Origin: Methanoregula formicica SMSP
GTDB lineage: Archaea > Halobacteriota > Methanomicrobia > Methanomicrobiales > Methanospirillaceae
Assembly (NCBI RefSeq): GCF_000327485.1
Contig: NC_019943.1
Location: 682,001-746,000, forward strand
Reading direction: 5' to 3'
DNA length: 64,000 bases
Shown in pieces: positions 9,110-17,947 of this stretch. How positions within the stretch are numbered: the first letter of the stretch is position 1; the number at the start of each line of letters is the position of its first letter. Under the pieces are notes generated by a model. It searched no databases. It was not told where the DNA came from and worked only from the letters and a program-made list of their open reading frames with translations. The position numbers and the translations under genes are program-made.

Positions 9110-10246
9110 ATGGGAATGGAAACAACACAACAGATGAAAGCGCTTGACGAGCGCTATTTCATGCCTGCGTTCTCCCGTGACATGGCAATTGTCAAAGGGG
9201 AAGGATCTAAAGTCTGGGATGGAGAAGGGAAGGAGTATATCGACTGCGTTGCAGGGATTGCGGTCTGCAGCACCGGCCACTGCCACCCGGAGGTCGTAAA
9301 GGCGATCTGCGACCAGGCTCACCAGTTAATCCACTGCTCTAATCTCTACTATGTCCCGCACCAGGGTGAGGTGGCAAAGAAAGTTGTCGAAATCACCGGG
9401 ATGCACAAGGCATTCTTCTCGAACTCGGGAGCTGAAGCCACGGATGGTGCCCTGAAACTCGCCCGCGTCAGGACCGGGAAGAAGAAGTTCGTTGCCTTTA
9501 CCCACGGGTTCCACGGGCGGACGATCGGCTCCCTTGCCGTCACCCACAAGCCCGCGATCCGCGAGCCTTTCGAACCGCTCGGTATGGAGAAGACCTTCGT
9601 TGAGTATGGCGATCTCGAGGGCCTGAAAAAGGCCGTTGATTCCGATACCGCCGGTGTCATTGTCGAGCCGATCCAGGGTGAAGCGGGTGTCATCATCCCT
9701 CCCGACACGTTCTTTGAGGGAATCCGCGAAGTCTGCGACAAGAGCGGGGCTCTCATGATCGTGGACGAGGTACAGACCGGTCTTGGCCGCACGGGGAAGT
9801 GGCTGGGCATTCAGCACACGAAGGTGAAACCGGATATCGTTACCCTGGCAAAAGGGATCGCGAGCGGGTTCCCCATGGGAGCTCTCGCTGCCCGGGAAGA
9901 TCTGGAGTTTAAGAAAAGCGAGCACGGGAGCACCTTTGCCGGTGGACCGCTTGCCTGCGCCGCCTCCCTTGCCACGCTCGGTGTGATCGAGAAGATCCTG
10001 CCGGAAGTGGCGGTCAAGGGCGAGCGTTTCCGGAACGGGCTTGCGAAATACAACCCCCGTGTCCGGGGGCTCATGATCGGGATTACGATTGGCGACAAGT
10101 GTCCCGAGATCCAGAAGAAGTGTGCGGAGCAGGGCGTGCTCGTCAACTGCGCAGCGGACGGCAACCTCCGTCTCGTGCCCCCGCTCACCATCAGCAATGC
10201 CGAGATCGACACGGTAGTGAAGGTCCTCAATGGAACGCTTGGTTAG
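9110..10246 (+). CDS. class III aminotransferase, acetylornithine/GABA type
   Basis: PLP-dependent class III aminotransferase of about 378 residues. Visible marks are SNSGAEATDGALKLAR (PLP phosphate site), IVDEVQTGLGRTGKW, and the Schiff-base lysine in TLAKGIASGFPMGA. Length and sequence fit acetylornithine aminotransferase (ArgD) of arginine synthesis, but GABA or LysJ-like roles cannot be excluded. A GTG at 9107 immediately precedes ATG 9110; neither has a strong ribosome site. Its 3' end overlaps hisC by 17 bp, so it heads a translationally coupled group of four genes. Confidence 0.88.
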   Translation: MGMETTQQMKALDERYFMPAFSRDMAIVKGEGSKVWDGEGKEYIDCVAGIAVCSTGHCHPEVVKAICDQAHQLIHCSNLYYVPHQGEVAKKVVEITGMHKAFFSNSGAEATDGALKLARVRTGKKKFVAFTHGFHGRTIGSLAVTHKPAIREPFEPLGMEKTFVEYGDLEGLKKAVDSDTAGVIVEPIQGEAGVIIPPDTFFEGIREVCDKSGALMIVDEVQTGLGRTGKWLGIQHTKVKPDIVTLAKGIASGFPMGALAAREDLEFKKSEHGSTFAGGPLACAASLATLGVIEKILPEVAVKGERFRNGLAKYNPRVRGLMIGITIGDKCPEIQKKCAEQGVLVNCAADGNLRLVPPLTISNAEIDTVVKVLNGTLG

Positions 10247-11288
10247 GTCCTGCTACAAGAAGAAGAGCGGGTATGTCTTTGCGAAAAAAGCGGAGGATAT
10301 CGCACGCGAGTACGGCATGACCCGCATCGCCCGGCTCGCGAGTAACGAGAACCCCGAACCGCTCTCCCCTGCAGCGCTTGCCGCTGCAACAGATGCCCTC
10401 GCGACCGTGAACCGGTATCCCGATGAGAAGGCCAGCGTCCTCATGAGCGCCCTCCGCGCCACCTATGCGCACGAACACTTCGTGACCGGGGTCGGGATGG
10501 ATGGTGTCATTGAGACGATCTTACGCACGCTGGTCGAACCCGGCGAGAAGGTCGTGATCTCGACCCCGACCTTCTCCTTTTACGCGCTCGCCGCCATGGG
10601 GCAGGGAGCCGAGACAGCAACGGTTCCCCGGGAAGCAGACTTCTCGGTCGATCCCAGGAAGCTGTTGAAAGAAGCGAAGGACGCGAAGGTAACGGTCCTC
10701 TGCTCCCCCAACAACCCGACCGGGAATGCGACCCCGGTTCCGGTTGTCGAGGAGATCCTCGAAGGGATCGAGGGCCTGCTCTTCCTCGACAATGCCTACG
10801 TGGAGTTCTCGGGAATCGATTACCTCCCACTGATGAGAAAGCACGAGAACCTTGTCCTTGGCCGGACCCTCTCGAAAGTGTATGCCCTTGCCGGGCTCCG
10901 GGTCGGCTATGCCTTCACGCCCCGCTGGCTTCCGCCGTGGTATAACCGGGCCGGGACCCCGTTTGCGGTCAATGCGGTCTCCATGGCTGCTGCCGCAGCG
11001 GCGCTTTCCGACAGGGAGCGTGCGGAACGCTATATCGCTCAGGTGAAACGCTGGCGGAAGCGTTTCATGGACGAAGTGAAATATCCTGTCATGCCCTCCG
11101 ATGCAAACTTCGTCATGATCGATGTCTCGCCCCACAAGAGCGATGAGATCGTGGAGGAGCTGGCAAGGAAAGGCGTGGTGGTCCGGTCCTGCCGGAGTTT
11201 CACCGGTCTTGAGGATCATTATATCCGGGCCAGTATCGGCGCGGACTGGGAGAACGAGCTCTTCCTTGAGGTGATCAACAGCCTATGA
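10230..11288 (+). CDS. hisC: histidinol-phosphate aminotransferase
   Basis: The 352-residue class I/II PLP aminotransferase converts imidazole-acetol phosphate to histidinol phosphate with glutamate in histidine synthesis. It has the HisC pattern: LASNENPEPLSP near the start, VLCSPNNPTGNATP, FLDNAYVEFSG, and the PLP lysine in LGRTLSKVYALAGLRVGY. The start lies inside the end of the preceding aminotransferase gene and the stop overlaps the next start (ATGA), so it is in a tight operon. A related aromatic or tyrosine specificity is possible, but HisC fits best. Confidence 0.9.
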   Translation: MERLVRSCYKKKSGYVFAKKAEDIAREYGMTRIARLASNENPEPLSPAALAAATDALATVNRYPDEKASVLMSALRATYAHEHFVTGVGMDGVIETILRTLVEPGEKVVISTPTFSFYALAAMGQGAETATVPREADFSVDPRKLLKEAKDAKVTVLCSPNNPTGNATPVPVVEEILEGIEGLLFLDNAYVEFSGIDYLPLMRKHENLVLGRTLSKVYALAGLRVGYAFTPRWLPPWYNRAGTPFAVNAVSMAAAAAALSDRERAERYIAQVKRWRKRFMDEVKYPVMPSDANFVMIDVSPHKSDEIVEELARKGVVVRSCRSFTGLEDHYIRASIGADWENELFLEVINSL

Positions 11289-11797
11289 TGTGTGGCATTA
11301 CCGGCACGCCCGGCACCGGCAAATCGATGATCGCAGACGAGCTGGCCCGCCGCGGGCATACGGTTGTCCACATCACCGAAACGGTCGGCCCCTATGTCAC
11401 CGGTGAAGACGAGAAGCGCGATGTGCAGATTATCGACGTGGACCGGTGGGTTGCGGAGTTCAAACCGGTTGACGGGTTTGTGGAGGGGCACTTCGCCCAC
11501 CTGCTCCCCTGTGATCGTGTGGTGGTCCTCCGCTGCCGCCCCGATGAACTCGCTGCCCGCTTAGAACAGCGCAAGTACCGTGAAGCTAAAATTCGGGAGA
11601 ACACCGAGGCGGAAGCCCTCGACTCCTGTCTTATAGAGACGATCGAGGAACACGACCCGTCCCACATTTTCGAGCTCGATACCACCGGCCGCGATGCTGC
11701 GTACTGTGCCGACCGGATCGAGGCGTTCGTCCGCGGGGAGATCCCGGCAGATTTCGGCCACATAGACTGGTCGTCCTATCTGGAGGCGCACCTGTGA
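11285..11797 (+). CDS. AK6/Fap7-type adenylate kinase
   Basis: The 170-residue P-loop kinase opens with CGITGTPGTGKSMIADELA, the Walker A typical of the AK6 family (human hCINAP, yeast Fap7). It also contains LRCRPDELAARLEQR and an ENTEAEALD segment seen in this family. Members phosphorylate AMP/dAMP and, in archaea and eukaryotes, help in small ribosomal subunit maturation with uS11; that role is known for the family and inferred here. It overlaps hisC by ATGA and the next gene by GTGA. Confidence 0.9.
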   Translation: MMCGITGTPGTGKSMIADELARRGHTVVHITETVGPYVTGEDEKRDVQIIDVDRWVAEFKPVDGFVEGHFAHLLPCDRVVVLRCRPDELAARLEQRKYREAKIRENTEAEALDSCLIETIEEHDPSHIFELDTTGRDAAYCADRIEAFVRGEIPADFGHIDWSSYLEAHL

Positions 11798-12390
11798 CCC
11801 TCGATCAGTACCGCTCCAGCGCCAAGGTCTTCTTCGATCCCCTGGTAGCGGTTGCCATCCGGTGCCGGCTGACCCCGAACTTCTTCACCATCGCGGCGCT
11901 CCTTGCCTCGATGGCAGCAGGGCTCCTCTTCTTCTTCAACATGCTGCTCTGGGCAGTGGTCGCAGTTGCGGCCAACGCCTTCTGCGATGCCATGGACGGA
12001 GCCGTTGCCCGGGAGATGAAGGCCCAGAGCAAACGGGGCGACTTCCTCGACCATGCCGTGGACCGGTACGCGGACATTTTCATCATCACCGGCATCTTTG
12101 CCGGGGGCCTTGTCCCGTGGCAGATCGGGGTCTTCGCCCTGACCGGTGTCCTGATGTCATCTTATCTCGGTACGCAAGCACAGGCCGTGGGTGTCGGGCG
12201 CTACTATGGCGGGGTTCTCGGGCGGGCAGACCGGCTGGTCATGATTCTTGTTGTAGGTGTCGCGAGCCTGCTCTACCCTTCGCCAATTGTCGGGCTCACG
12301 CTCCTTGGCTGGATGCTCGTCCTCTTCGGGTTGTTCGGCCACATCACGGCACTCCAGCGGTTCGCGTACATCTGGGCAAAAGTGGAGTAA
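11794..12390 (+). CDS. CDP-alcohol phosphatidyltransferase family membrane enzyme
   Basis: The 198-residue integral membrane protein carries the full CDP-alcohol phosphotransferase signature: DG-x2-AR-x8-G-x3-D-x3-D, seen as DAMDGAVAREMK...GDFLDHAVDRYAD at about residues 67-95. About six transmembrane helices are visible. In archaea this family makes archaetidyl-inositol phosphate, archaetidylserine or archaetidylglycerol phosphate. The size and single short N-terminus fit archaetidylinositol phosphate synthase best, but the alcohol is not certain. It starts with GTG overlapping the AK6 stop as GTGA. Confidence 0.88.
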   Translation: MTLDQYRSSAKVFFDPLVAVAIRCRLTPNFFTIAALLASMAAGLLFFFNMLLWAVVAVAANAFCDAMDGAVAREMKAQSKRGDFLDHAVDRYADIFIITGIFAGGLVPWQIGVFALTGVLMSSYLGTQAQAVGVGRYYGGVLGRADRLVMILVVGVASLLYPSPIVGLTLLGWMLVLFGLFGHITALQRFAYIWAKVE

Positions 12391-12403
12391 AACTATCCTT
12401 TTT

Positions 12404-13057
12404 TCAGGAACCTTTGGCGGCCAGGTCCCGGATGTATTCCAGTGCCTCGATCGCGTCCAGCCTCTTCCGGTCAACGGCATGGTCCATTACCCATGATAGA
12501 AACTGTTGTGCGGTAGAGGGATCGAGAGCGTTTCCTGCCGCTGATACGATCTTCGGATACGTGCGTTGCGGGTAAAACACGGATCTTGCAGCAGCGAGCA
12601 GGTCTGCATGCTCCTGCGAGGTTATGGTCCCCTCGGTTTCCGCCCGTTTCAGGGTAAAACGGATATTGACGAGAGGTTCAGACAGGGAGAGCCCGGTTTC
12701 CGGGTCGAAGACGAGCGCGACCTCGTCGTCGGAGATGAGCTCCCCGTTTTTGTACAACCGGTATACTTCACCGATCCCGGTCATGCCCAGCGTGTCCATC
12801 TCGGCGGCCCGGAGCGCCCCCATGCTGGATGCCCCTACTACCCTGATACCCTTCTTTACGGCGGCAAGGATCTCGCGGTGGGCAACAGCGGATTCCTGGT
12901 GGAAGACCCCGTCGATAAGACCGATGATCGTTGCACCTTCTTCTGCTGCCCGCAGGAGATCCCCGCGTTTTGCCGGTGGCCGGTACTCTGCGGGAAGGAT
13001 CTTCTCGGCAGCTTCCCGCTCAAGGCTTGGCCCGAGAAAGACGGTGATCCGCTGCAT
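12404..13057 (-). CDS. tfuA: TfuA-like protein, partner of YcaO in McrA thioamidation
   Basis: The 217-residue protein matches the TfuA family: ITVFLGPSL at the N-terminus, then DGVFHQESAVAHREILAA and GASSMGALRAAEMDTLGM. In methanogens TfuA works with YcaO to replace the amide of a glycine in McrA by a thioamide, probably by delivering sulfur; this is established genetically for Methanosarcina. It overlaps the upstream ycaO by 38 bp on the same strand, so the two are almost surely co-translated. Confidence 0.92.
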   Translation of the reverse strand: MQRITVFLGPSLEREAAEKILPAEYRPPAKRGDLLRAAEEGATIIGLIDGVFHQESAVAHREILAAVKKGIRVVGASSMGALRAAEMDTLGMTGIGEVYRLYKNGELISDDEVALVFDPETGLSLSEPLVNIRFTLKRAETEGTITSQEHADLLAAARSVFYPQRTYPKIVSAAGNALDPSTAQQFLSWVMDHAVDRKRLDAIEALEYIRDLAAKGS

Positions 13058-14231
13058 TCTTCACCCGCTCCCCTTTCCGCTCCGGATCCATGGCGAACAC
13101 TTCAAGGCCCGGCACGATGACGCGGACAACCGGGATCCCGATCTCTTCCCGGGTAAGGTCCACGACGATCACCCGGTCCAGGCCCTGCTTCTTTAAGGAC
13201 TCAACAACGAACTCGATATCCTTTTTGAAGTCATCGCTGTCGGATGATGTAACGTCCTTGTAGGGAATAGTCCCGTTGTCGCGGTACCAGTAGCCGTTGA
13301 TCCGCTTTGCCCGCTCGTACCCCATCCGCTTCCGCATCTCGGCAAGCGTCGTGTCTTCGCGTGCCCCGTGGATCTGCGTAAGGCGGCTCTGCGCAACCTC
13401 GGTCAGCGCCCGCATCACCGCGATCCGGGCGCTCGTGTGCGTTCCGATACCGATGGTAAGGAGCATCGGGTCTTTTGTCAGCACGTCGTCTGCAACCGCG
13501 GCCATGGTGGGGATGCCGATGTCGCTTGTTATATCGCGGACGGTCACCTCGACCCCGGCATCGGCAAACTTCTTCTGCATATCGCGGATGGTGGGATCGT
13601 CAATATCGATGACCGCCGGTCCCGTGTTGCGTGTCGTCTCCACAAGTGACCATGCGTCCCGCTCGACTACCTCGGAGAGCGCGTGGAAGATCGCCTCCTC
13701 CCGGGTATTCCCCGATGCAAGGCCGTTGGTATTCGTGCGCATGGGCCCCCGGTACTGGAACGGGACCGGGTGGAAGACCGCATAGGCCGGTACCCAGAGG
13801 TCCTCGCCGCGTGCGATATCGTACCCCCGGCACCAAGACATGAACCGGTCCGTCTGGGCGCCTTCCGGGAGGATGAGGTCGTGCGGGTCAAGGACGTTTC
13901 CCTCCATCTTCATCTCGTCATAGAGCGCGACCCGGATCTCGCGGTCATGGACTTCCGCGGAATACCGTTCTATCCCTTCCATTATGGCCGAGATCCGCGA
14001 CTCCTCGACCGTTGCCCCCTTCCCGTTGTAAACTGTGATTGCCCCTGCTTCTGCCGTGGGCCGGATGCAGGAGAAGACCGGGATCCCGATCCGGTCCAGG
14101 CTCGTGATGTCCGCGACGCGGGTGATGCCGGCAGCCGCGACTTTCGGCTCGATCCGGGCAAGGGTCTCTTCAAGGGGGACAGCACGCTGGGTCTCGTTGT
14201 TGTAGGTCTTTTTGCACGATTGGAGCTGCAT
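13020..14231 (-). CDS. ycaO: YcaO cyclodehydratase-type enzyme, McrA-glycine thioamidation
   Basis: The 403-residue protein is a YcaO-domain ATPase, with the N-terminal RVADITSLDRIGIPVF, then SAIMEGIERYSAEVHDR (ATP/Mg-binding Glu motif) and NGLASGNTREEAIFHALSEVVERDAW, all hallmarks of the family. Stand-alone YcaO next to TfuA in a methanogen is the arrangement for thioglycine formation in McrA, where YcaO phosphorylates the backbone amide for sulfur attack. Known for the family; inferred for this copy. The first residues (MQLQSCKK) may be an extension, but no better start is obvious. Confidence 0.93.
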   Translation of the reverse strand: MQLQSCKKTYNNETQRAVPLEETLARIEPKVAAAGITRVADITSLDRIGIPVFSCIRPTAEAGAITVYNGKGATVEESRISAIMEGIERYSAEVHDREIRVALYDEMKMEGNVLDPHDLILPEGAQTDRFMSWCRGYDIARGEDLWVPAYAVFHPVPFQYRGPMRTNTNGLASGNTREEAIFHALSEVVERDAWSLVETTRNTGPAVIDIDDPTIRDMQKKFADAGVEVTVRDITSDIGIPTMAAVADDVLTKDPMLLTIGIGTHTSARIAVMRALTEVAQSRLTQIHGAREDTTLAEMRKRMGYERAKRINGYWYRDNGTIPYKDVTSSDSDDFKKDIEFVVESLKKQGLDRVIVVDLTREEIGIPVVRVIVPGLEVFAMDPERKGERVKNAADHRLSRAKP

Positions 14232-14406
14232 CTGTGGATCACCGGGGTTTTGTCAGGAGGGTTTCTGTGTTGAGAGATTTCTCACTGCCGGGGTTTATAC
14301 ATGCTCATCCGGGATTCGGGAATGTCAATACTGCGAGAGAATTCGCAGCTAAATAAACCGATAAATAGTGCCCGGGATGAATAGTCAACCGGAGAACTGA
14401 TCTGCT

Positions 14407-14799
14407 ATGAAACACCCTGTAGTCCTTACCCTTGTCGTGGCTGTGCTGCTGACGGCTGTTGTGTTGTTTGCCGGCTGCATGTCTGCACCGCCGGACACAA
14501 AACCCATGCCTCCGGTCTCCCCGGTAACAACTGCCCCTGTGCCCTCCGGGTCATCCTGTGGCATAACCAGCTGCCACGGCCTTGACCTTGCCTGCGGTGC
14601 CAATCCGCCTGAAGTCTGTACCATGGAATACCGTCTCGGTGACAAGTGCCGACAGTACGCCCGCTGTGATTCGAGCGGCGGGAGCTGCACGCTCGTGACC
14701 GATTCGCAGTTTGCCACCTGCAAGGCCTGCGTGGAACAGTGCGTGGCACGGGAGACTGCGGACCCGGCTGCTGCCTTTGACTGCGAAGCGAAGTGCTGA
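14407..14799 (+). CDS. small Cys-rich lipoprotein
   Basis: The 130-residue protein starts with a signal peptide and lipobox (VVLFAGC, Cys at about residue 24). A Pro/Thr linker and a domain with about eleven further cysteines follow (CGITSCHGLDLACGANPP ... CKACVEQCVARE ... CEAKC), which could form disulfides outside the cell. Similar Cys-rich lipoproteins occur widely in Methanomicrobiales without known function. AT-rich sequence (ctaaataaaccgataaatag, about 14350-14370) upstream is a likely TATA region. Convergent with the MBL-fold gene. Confidence 0.75.
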   Translation: MKHPVVLTLVVAVLLTAVVLFAGCMSAPPDTKPMPPVSPVTTAPVPSGSSCGITSCHGLDLACGANPPEVCTMEYRLGDKCRQYARCDSSGGSCTLVTDSQFATCKACVEQCVARETADPAAAFDCEAKC

Positions 14800-14849
14800 A
14801 AAGCGGGGCCGGATGGCCCCTCTCTCACCTGAGAGAAAAACGGCCCCAG

Positions 14850-15785
14850 TCAGAACACGTATGTTGTCCCGAGCGTGTTTAAGATGCACTTCCCCGTCAT
14901 TGCTGTCATGAACCGGTTGATGGTGCTCCACCCGGTGCAGTGCATGGGGACAATGTACTGCGGGTTGATCTGCGTCATCGCTTCGATGGTCGGGGGGACG
15001 ACCTGTTCGTATACCTTGCCGGAAAGGTGGAACCCCCCCAGGACTGCATGGACGTGATCGGTCCCGGTGATCTTCTTTGCGTATTCCACGGTATTGATGA
15101 TCCCGGCATGGGCGCAGCCGCTCAGCACAACAAGCCCCTTGTCCTTCACGCTCATCACCAGTGCTTGGTCGTCGCGGAGGAGATCGGCGACCCATTTCCC
15201 GTCCCGCTCGATCTCAGCCCCCGTCACACCCTTCTCGAAGGATGTCTTCCGCTCCACTTCACCCGTGACGAGCAGGTGACCGGCTGCAAGGGTCGATGGT
15301 CCGCTGCGCATCCTGATGTCGGCCCCTGCTCTCTTCAGTGCCACAGCGTCCGGGAAGCGCTGGTTGAAGATGCCTTTTCCAGGGACATTCCGCCTGCGGG
15401 GGAGGAAGGCATCCGGGTGGGCGATGAGGGGGATCTGCCGCCCTGCTCCGGAAACAACGCAATCGAGTGCCCCGGTATGGTCATAGTGGCCGTGGCTTAA
15501 GACAACCGCTTCGATCCCGGCAAGGGAGATCCTCATCTGGCAGGCATTCCGGGGCAGGCACTCAGCGGAGAGCCCGGCATCCAGCAGAATGGCATGCTCC
15601 TTTTTCCTAGAGAATACCTTCACGAGGCAGGAGAGGCCGTGCTCGGCCAGGATATGCCGGTCAGGGTTGTACGGCAGCCGTCGGTCAACGGGCGTTGAAG
15701 AAGTGTTCATAAGAACGTCCGTATAGTTGTCAACCAGGACCGTGATCTCGACCCGGTCGGCGGGCTTCAGCTTGTGTTCGGTCAT
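14850..15785 (-). CDS. MBL-fold metallohydrolase
   Basis: The 311-residue protein has the metallo-beta-lactamase zinc motif LSHGHYDHTGAL at about residues 97-108, and further ligands in LSGCAHAGI and MHCTGW. It belongs to the subgroup that includes enzymes annotated as dihydropterin-ribofuranosyl-aminobenzene phosphate synthase in the tetrahydromethanopterin pathway, but that annotation is uncertain for this group. ATG 15785 was preferred over GTG 15791 because GAGG is well spaced from it. The DUF2284 gene lies just upstream on the same strand, so they may be co-expressed. Confidence 0.85.
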   Translation of the reverse strand: MTEHKLKPADRVEITVLVDNYTDVLMNTSSTPVDRRLPYNPDRHILAEHGLSCLVKVFSRKKEHAILLDAGLSAECLPRNACQMRISLAGIEAVVLSHGHYDHTGALDCVVSGAGRQIPLIAHPDAFLPRRRNVPGKGIFNQRFPDAVALKRAGADIRMRSGPSTLAAGHLLVTGEVERKTSFEKGVTGAEIERDGKWVADLLRDDQALVMSVKDKGLVVLSGCAHAGIINTVEYAKKITGTDHVHAVLGGFHLSGKVYEQVVPPTIEAMTQINPQYIVPMHCTGWSTINRFMTAMTGKCILNTLGTTYVF

Positions 15786-15813
15786 GGCCACATCCTCAGT
15801 GGTTCCATCGCGC

Positions 15814-16449
15814 TCAGTCTATAAGAAGGAGTGCCATGAGTTCAGGGTGTCCCTGTACCGGGAACCGGATCGGCATCCCCGCCTTCTCTGCAGTCTTCAC
15901 CATGTTGACGCCCACCGCATGCTCGGGAATCCGGGCCTGCGTGGGATGTACGCAGATTCCTGCTTTCACGTTGCAGGTCTCGCAGAGCCGGCACGAGCCG
16001 TTGACGAATGCGAGAGCGAACGGGTTGCCGGCATTGAACGCGGTCCGTTCCAGTTCAAGCATCATCGGTGCGAATGCACCGGTGCCGTTGAAGTGATCTT
16101 TCCAGAACTGCGTTGCCTGCTCCTTCCTGTCAGCTGGTGCTTCGGGATCAAGCCAGTACTTGTAGATCGAACAGATCACGACAGGATCGGCTTCTGCCGG
16201 TGAGATGAACTTCACGAGCAGGGCGTAGCGGTACTCCGAGAGGATCTTCCGGAACTCGTCCGGGGTTGGCACGTACGGCGGACAGATCAGTTTCTTCCCA
16301 TAGCTGATGCAGCCGGCCCGGCACTTGAGAGGGATGCGGTTCTCGACAACGATATCCGCTGCCGGGATCACTTTTACATCTTTCGCACCGAGTTCCCTGG
16401 CTTTTTCAACGAGAAATGCATACTGCGGGGAGACCGGATCCTTCTTCAT
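15814..16449 (-). CDS. DUF2284 putative metal-binding protein
   Basis: The 211-residue protein has the conserved cysteines of DUF2284: CRAGCISYGKKLICPPYVP at about residues 41-59, and CRLCETCNVKAGICVHP at about residues 155-171. These are likely ligands for an iron-sulfur cluster or zinc, and the family is common in anaerobic archaea and bacteria. No reaction is established. GAGG precedes ATG 16449. It sits 28 bp upstream of the MBL-fold gene on the same strand. Confidence 0.85.
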   Translation of the reverse strand: MKKDPVSPQYAFLVEKARELGAKDVKVIPAADIVVENRIPLKCRAGCISYGKKLICPPYVPTPDEFRKILSEYRYALLVKFISPAEADPVVICSIYKYWLDPEAPADRKEQATQFWKDHFNGTGAFAPMMLELERTAFNAGNPFALAFVNGSCRLCETCNVKAGICVHPTQARIPEHAVGVNMVKTAEKAGMPIRFPVQGHPELMALLLID

Positions 16450-16533
16450 GATGATTCCTCGGCCGCCGGTTCAGGGCCGGCCGGCTGTCTGATGAAGATA
16501 GGCGGCAGGAAAAGAGAAACCTTGTGGATGCGT

Positions 16534-17535
16534 TCAGAACCAGCTCTCGAGCGTCTTCTGCCCGGCCTTCACCGAGAACCCTTCGAGTGCCTTGTCCACC
16601 CGCTCTTCCGAGAAGTCGTAACCATCGCAGAGCATCTTTTTGATCCCTTCAGCATCAGGATGGCCTGCGGCAACCGAGTATTCCGTTGTGACCGGTGGCT
16701 TTAAGAACATCTCCATCACCGGTGCCGGGTCGAAGTCCGGCTGTTTTTCTTTGAGTTTTGCCGCGAATTCCCCCTTCTGCACGATCTTCAGGCCGGTCTT
16801 TGCACCAACGCCTTCAACGCCCGGGTTGAAGTCCGTCCCCACGAGGATTCCGATCTCGATCAACTGTTCGCGGGTGAGCTTCAGCCCTGCAAGCGTTTCA
16901 GCAAGTACGATGCGTTCCGGATTCACCGTGATCTGCCGGCCCCGGATCTTCCGCTTGCCCGATACCGTCAGGTTGCGGACAAGAGTCGGGGCGCCGAAGA
17001 GGAGCGTGTCGTAGTCCTGCGAGATGACGTACAGGCAATCGCCCCTCGCCACCATGAACGCGGCCTGCGCCTCTCCCTCGCCCGGTGCCTGCACCACCGG
17101 GATTCCCATGAGCCCGAGGAGTTCCCTGGATGTTCTGATGATCGTGTCGTCGACCCGTGTCGATGACCGCGCCTGCTTGTATGCCTCGGCTTCGTCCCCG
17201 CGTTCAACTGCTTCCCGCCACTTCTCCCCGGCTGTATCGCGGAGCTTACGGCGCTCTTCGATCGTTGCCTGCTTCAGCTGCGTGGGCTTCCCGTCGAAGA
17301 CAAAGACCGGCTTGATCCCCTTTGCCATGAAGTTCGAGATCCGGAAGAGGATACCGGAGAGGTGGGAGGTGACCCTTCCTTGGCGGTCCATCAGGGGCGT
17401 GCCGTCCGGCTGCCGGATGATGGTGAGGAACTGGTACAGGGTGTTGTTGGCGTCCACTGCCGCTATGCCCGGCAGGGCCTCCCAGCTGACCGGTGTCTTA
17501 TAGTCCGCGATGATATCCCGTAGTGCAACGCCCAT
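16534..17535 (-). CDS. fen: flap endonuclease 1
   Basis: The 333-residue structure-specific nuclease removes 5' flaps in Okazaki-fragment processing and repair. Visible: the N-terminal domain with [11 protein letters not shown] (catalytic Asp), the internal domain [12 protein letters not shown] and [12 protein letters not shown] (metal-binding acidic residues), the helix-hairpin-helix [22 protein letters not shown], and a C-terminal PCNA-interacting box QKTLESWF. All key residues are present. It appears as a single-gene unit on the minus strand. Confidence 0.97.
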   Translation of the reverse strand: MGVALRDIIADYKTPVSWEALPGIAAVDANNTLYQFLTIIRQPDGTPLMDRQGRVTSHLSGILFRISNFMAKGIKPVFVFDGKPTQLKQATIEERRKLRDTAGEKWREAVERGDEAEAYKQARSSTRVDDTIIRTSRELLGLMGIPVVQAPGEGEAQAAFMVARGDCLYVISQDYDTLLFGAPTLVRNLTVSGKRKIRGRQITVNPERIVLAETLAGLKLTREQLIEIGILVGTDFNPGVEGVGAKTGLKIVQKGEFAAKLKEKQPDFDPAPVMEMFLKPPVTTEYSVAAGHPDAEGIKKMLCDGYDFSEERVDKALEGFSVKAGQKTLESWF

Positions 17536-17559
17536 TCGTTCTCAGCCCCGGGGGTCCAA

Positions 17560-17874
17560 TTACCGGTATGCCCGACGCGAGAGCTCGGCTACGTGCTCGT
17601 CGAGGTGGGTGATGGCCATGTCGTACTTCTCCACCATGCGGGTGGAGATCTCCTCGAGGTTCGTCCGCAGCATCCGCTCACGGGTGATCACGCTCTCTTC
17701 GAGCCTGCGCATCTTGACTTCGAGCGAGAGGAAGAGCCCCCCGATCGAGAGCATCATCAGGGCTGCCGCGACCGCGATGATCAGGTCCTGCCAGAACCGG
17801 AGAATGAGGACGAGGGTCGATACGACCATCACGACCGTGAGCAGGATATCGGGTAAGTACTCGCGTATCTCCAT
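17560..17874 (-). CDS. small membrane protein with coiled-coil tail
   Basis: The 104-residue protein has two close hydrophobic helices (YLPDILLTVVMVVSTLVLIL and IIAVAAALMMLSIGGLFLSL). A charged, likely coiled-coil segment follows (EVKMRRLEESVITRERMLR...DMAITHLDEHVAEL). The start was set at ATG 17874 since the upstream MRSHHVKS adds nothing recognisable. It is located just upstream of fen on the same strand and divergent from the presenilin gene. Function unknown. Confidence 0.7.
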   Translation of the reverse strand: MEIREYLPDILLTVVMVVSTLVLILRFWQDLIIAVAAALMMLSIGGLFLSLEVKMRRLEESVITRERMLRTNLEEISTRMVEKYDMAITHLDEHVAELSRRAYR

Positions 17875-17947
17875 GCTTTTAACATGATGAGAGCGCACTA
17901 ATTAATCTAACTAAACCGGTGCCGTCATCCGGCACGGAGATTGTTCA

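Noticed and set aside
14551-15195. 214-codon minus-strand frame over the lipoprotein and MBL gene ends
   Set aside because: It is in another frame of the MBL gene and antisense to the lipoprotein; no family match.
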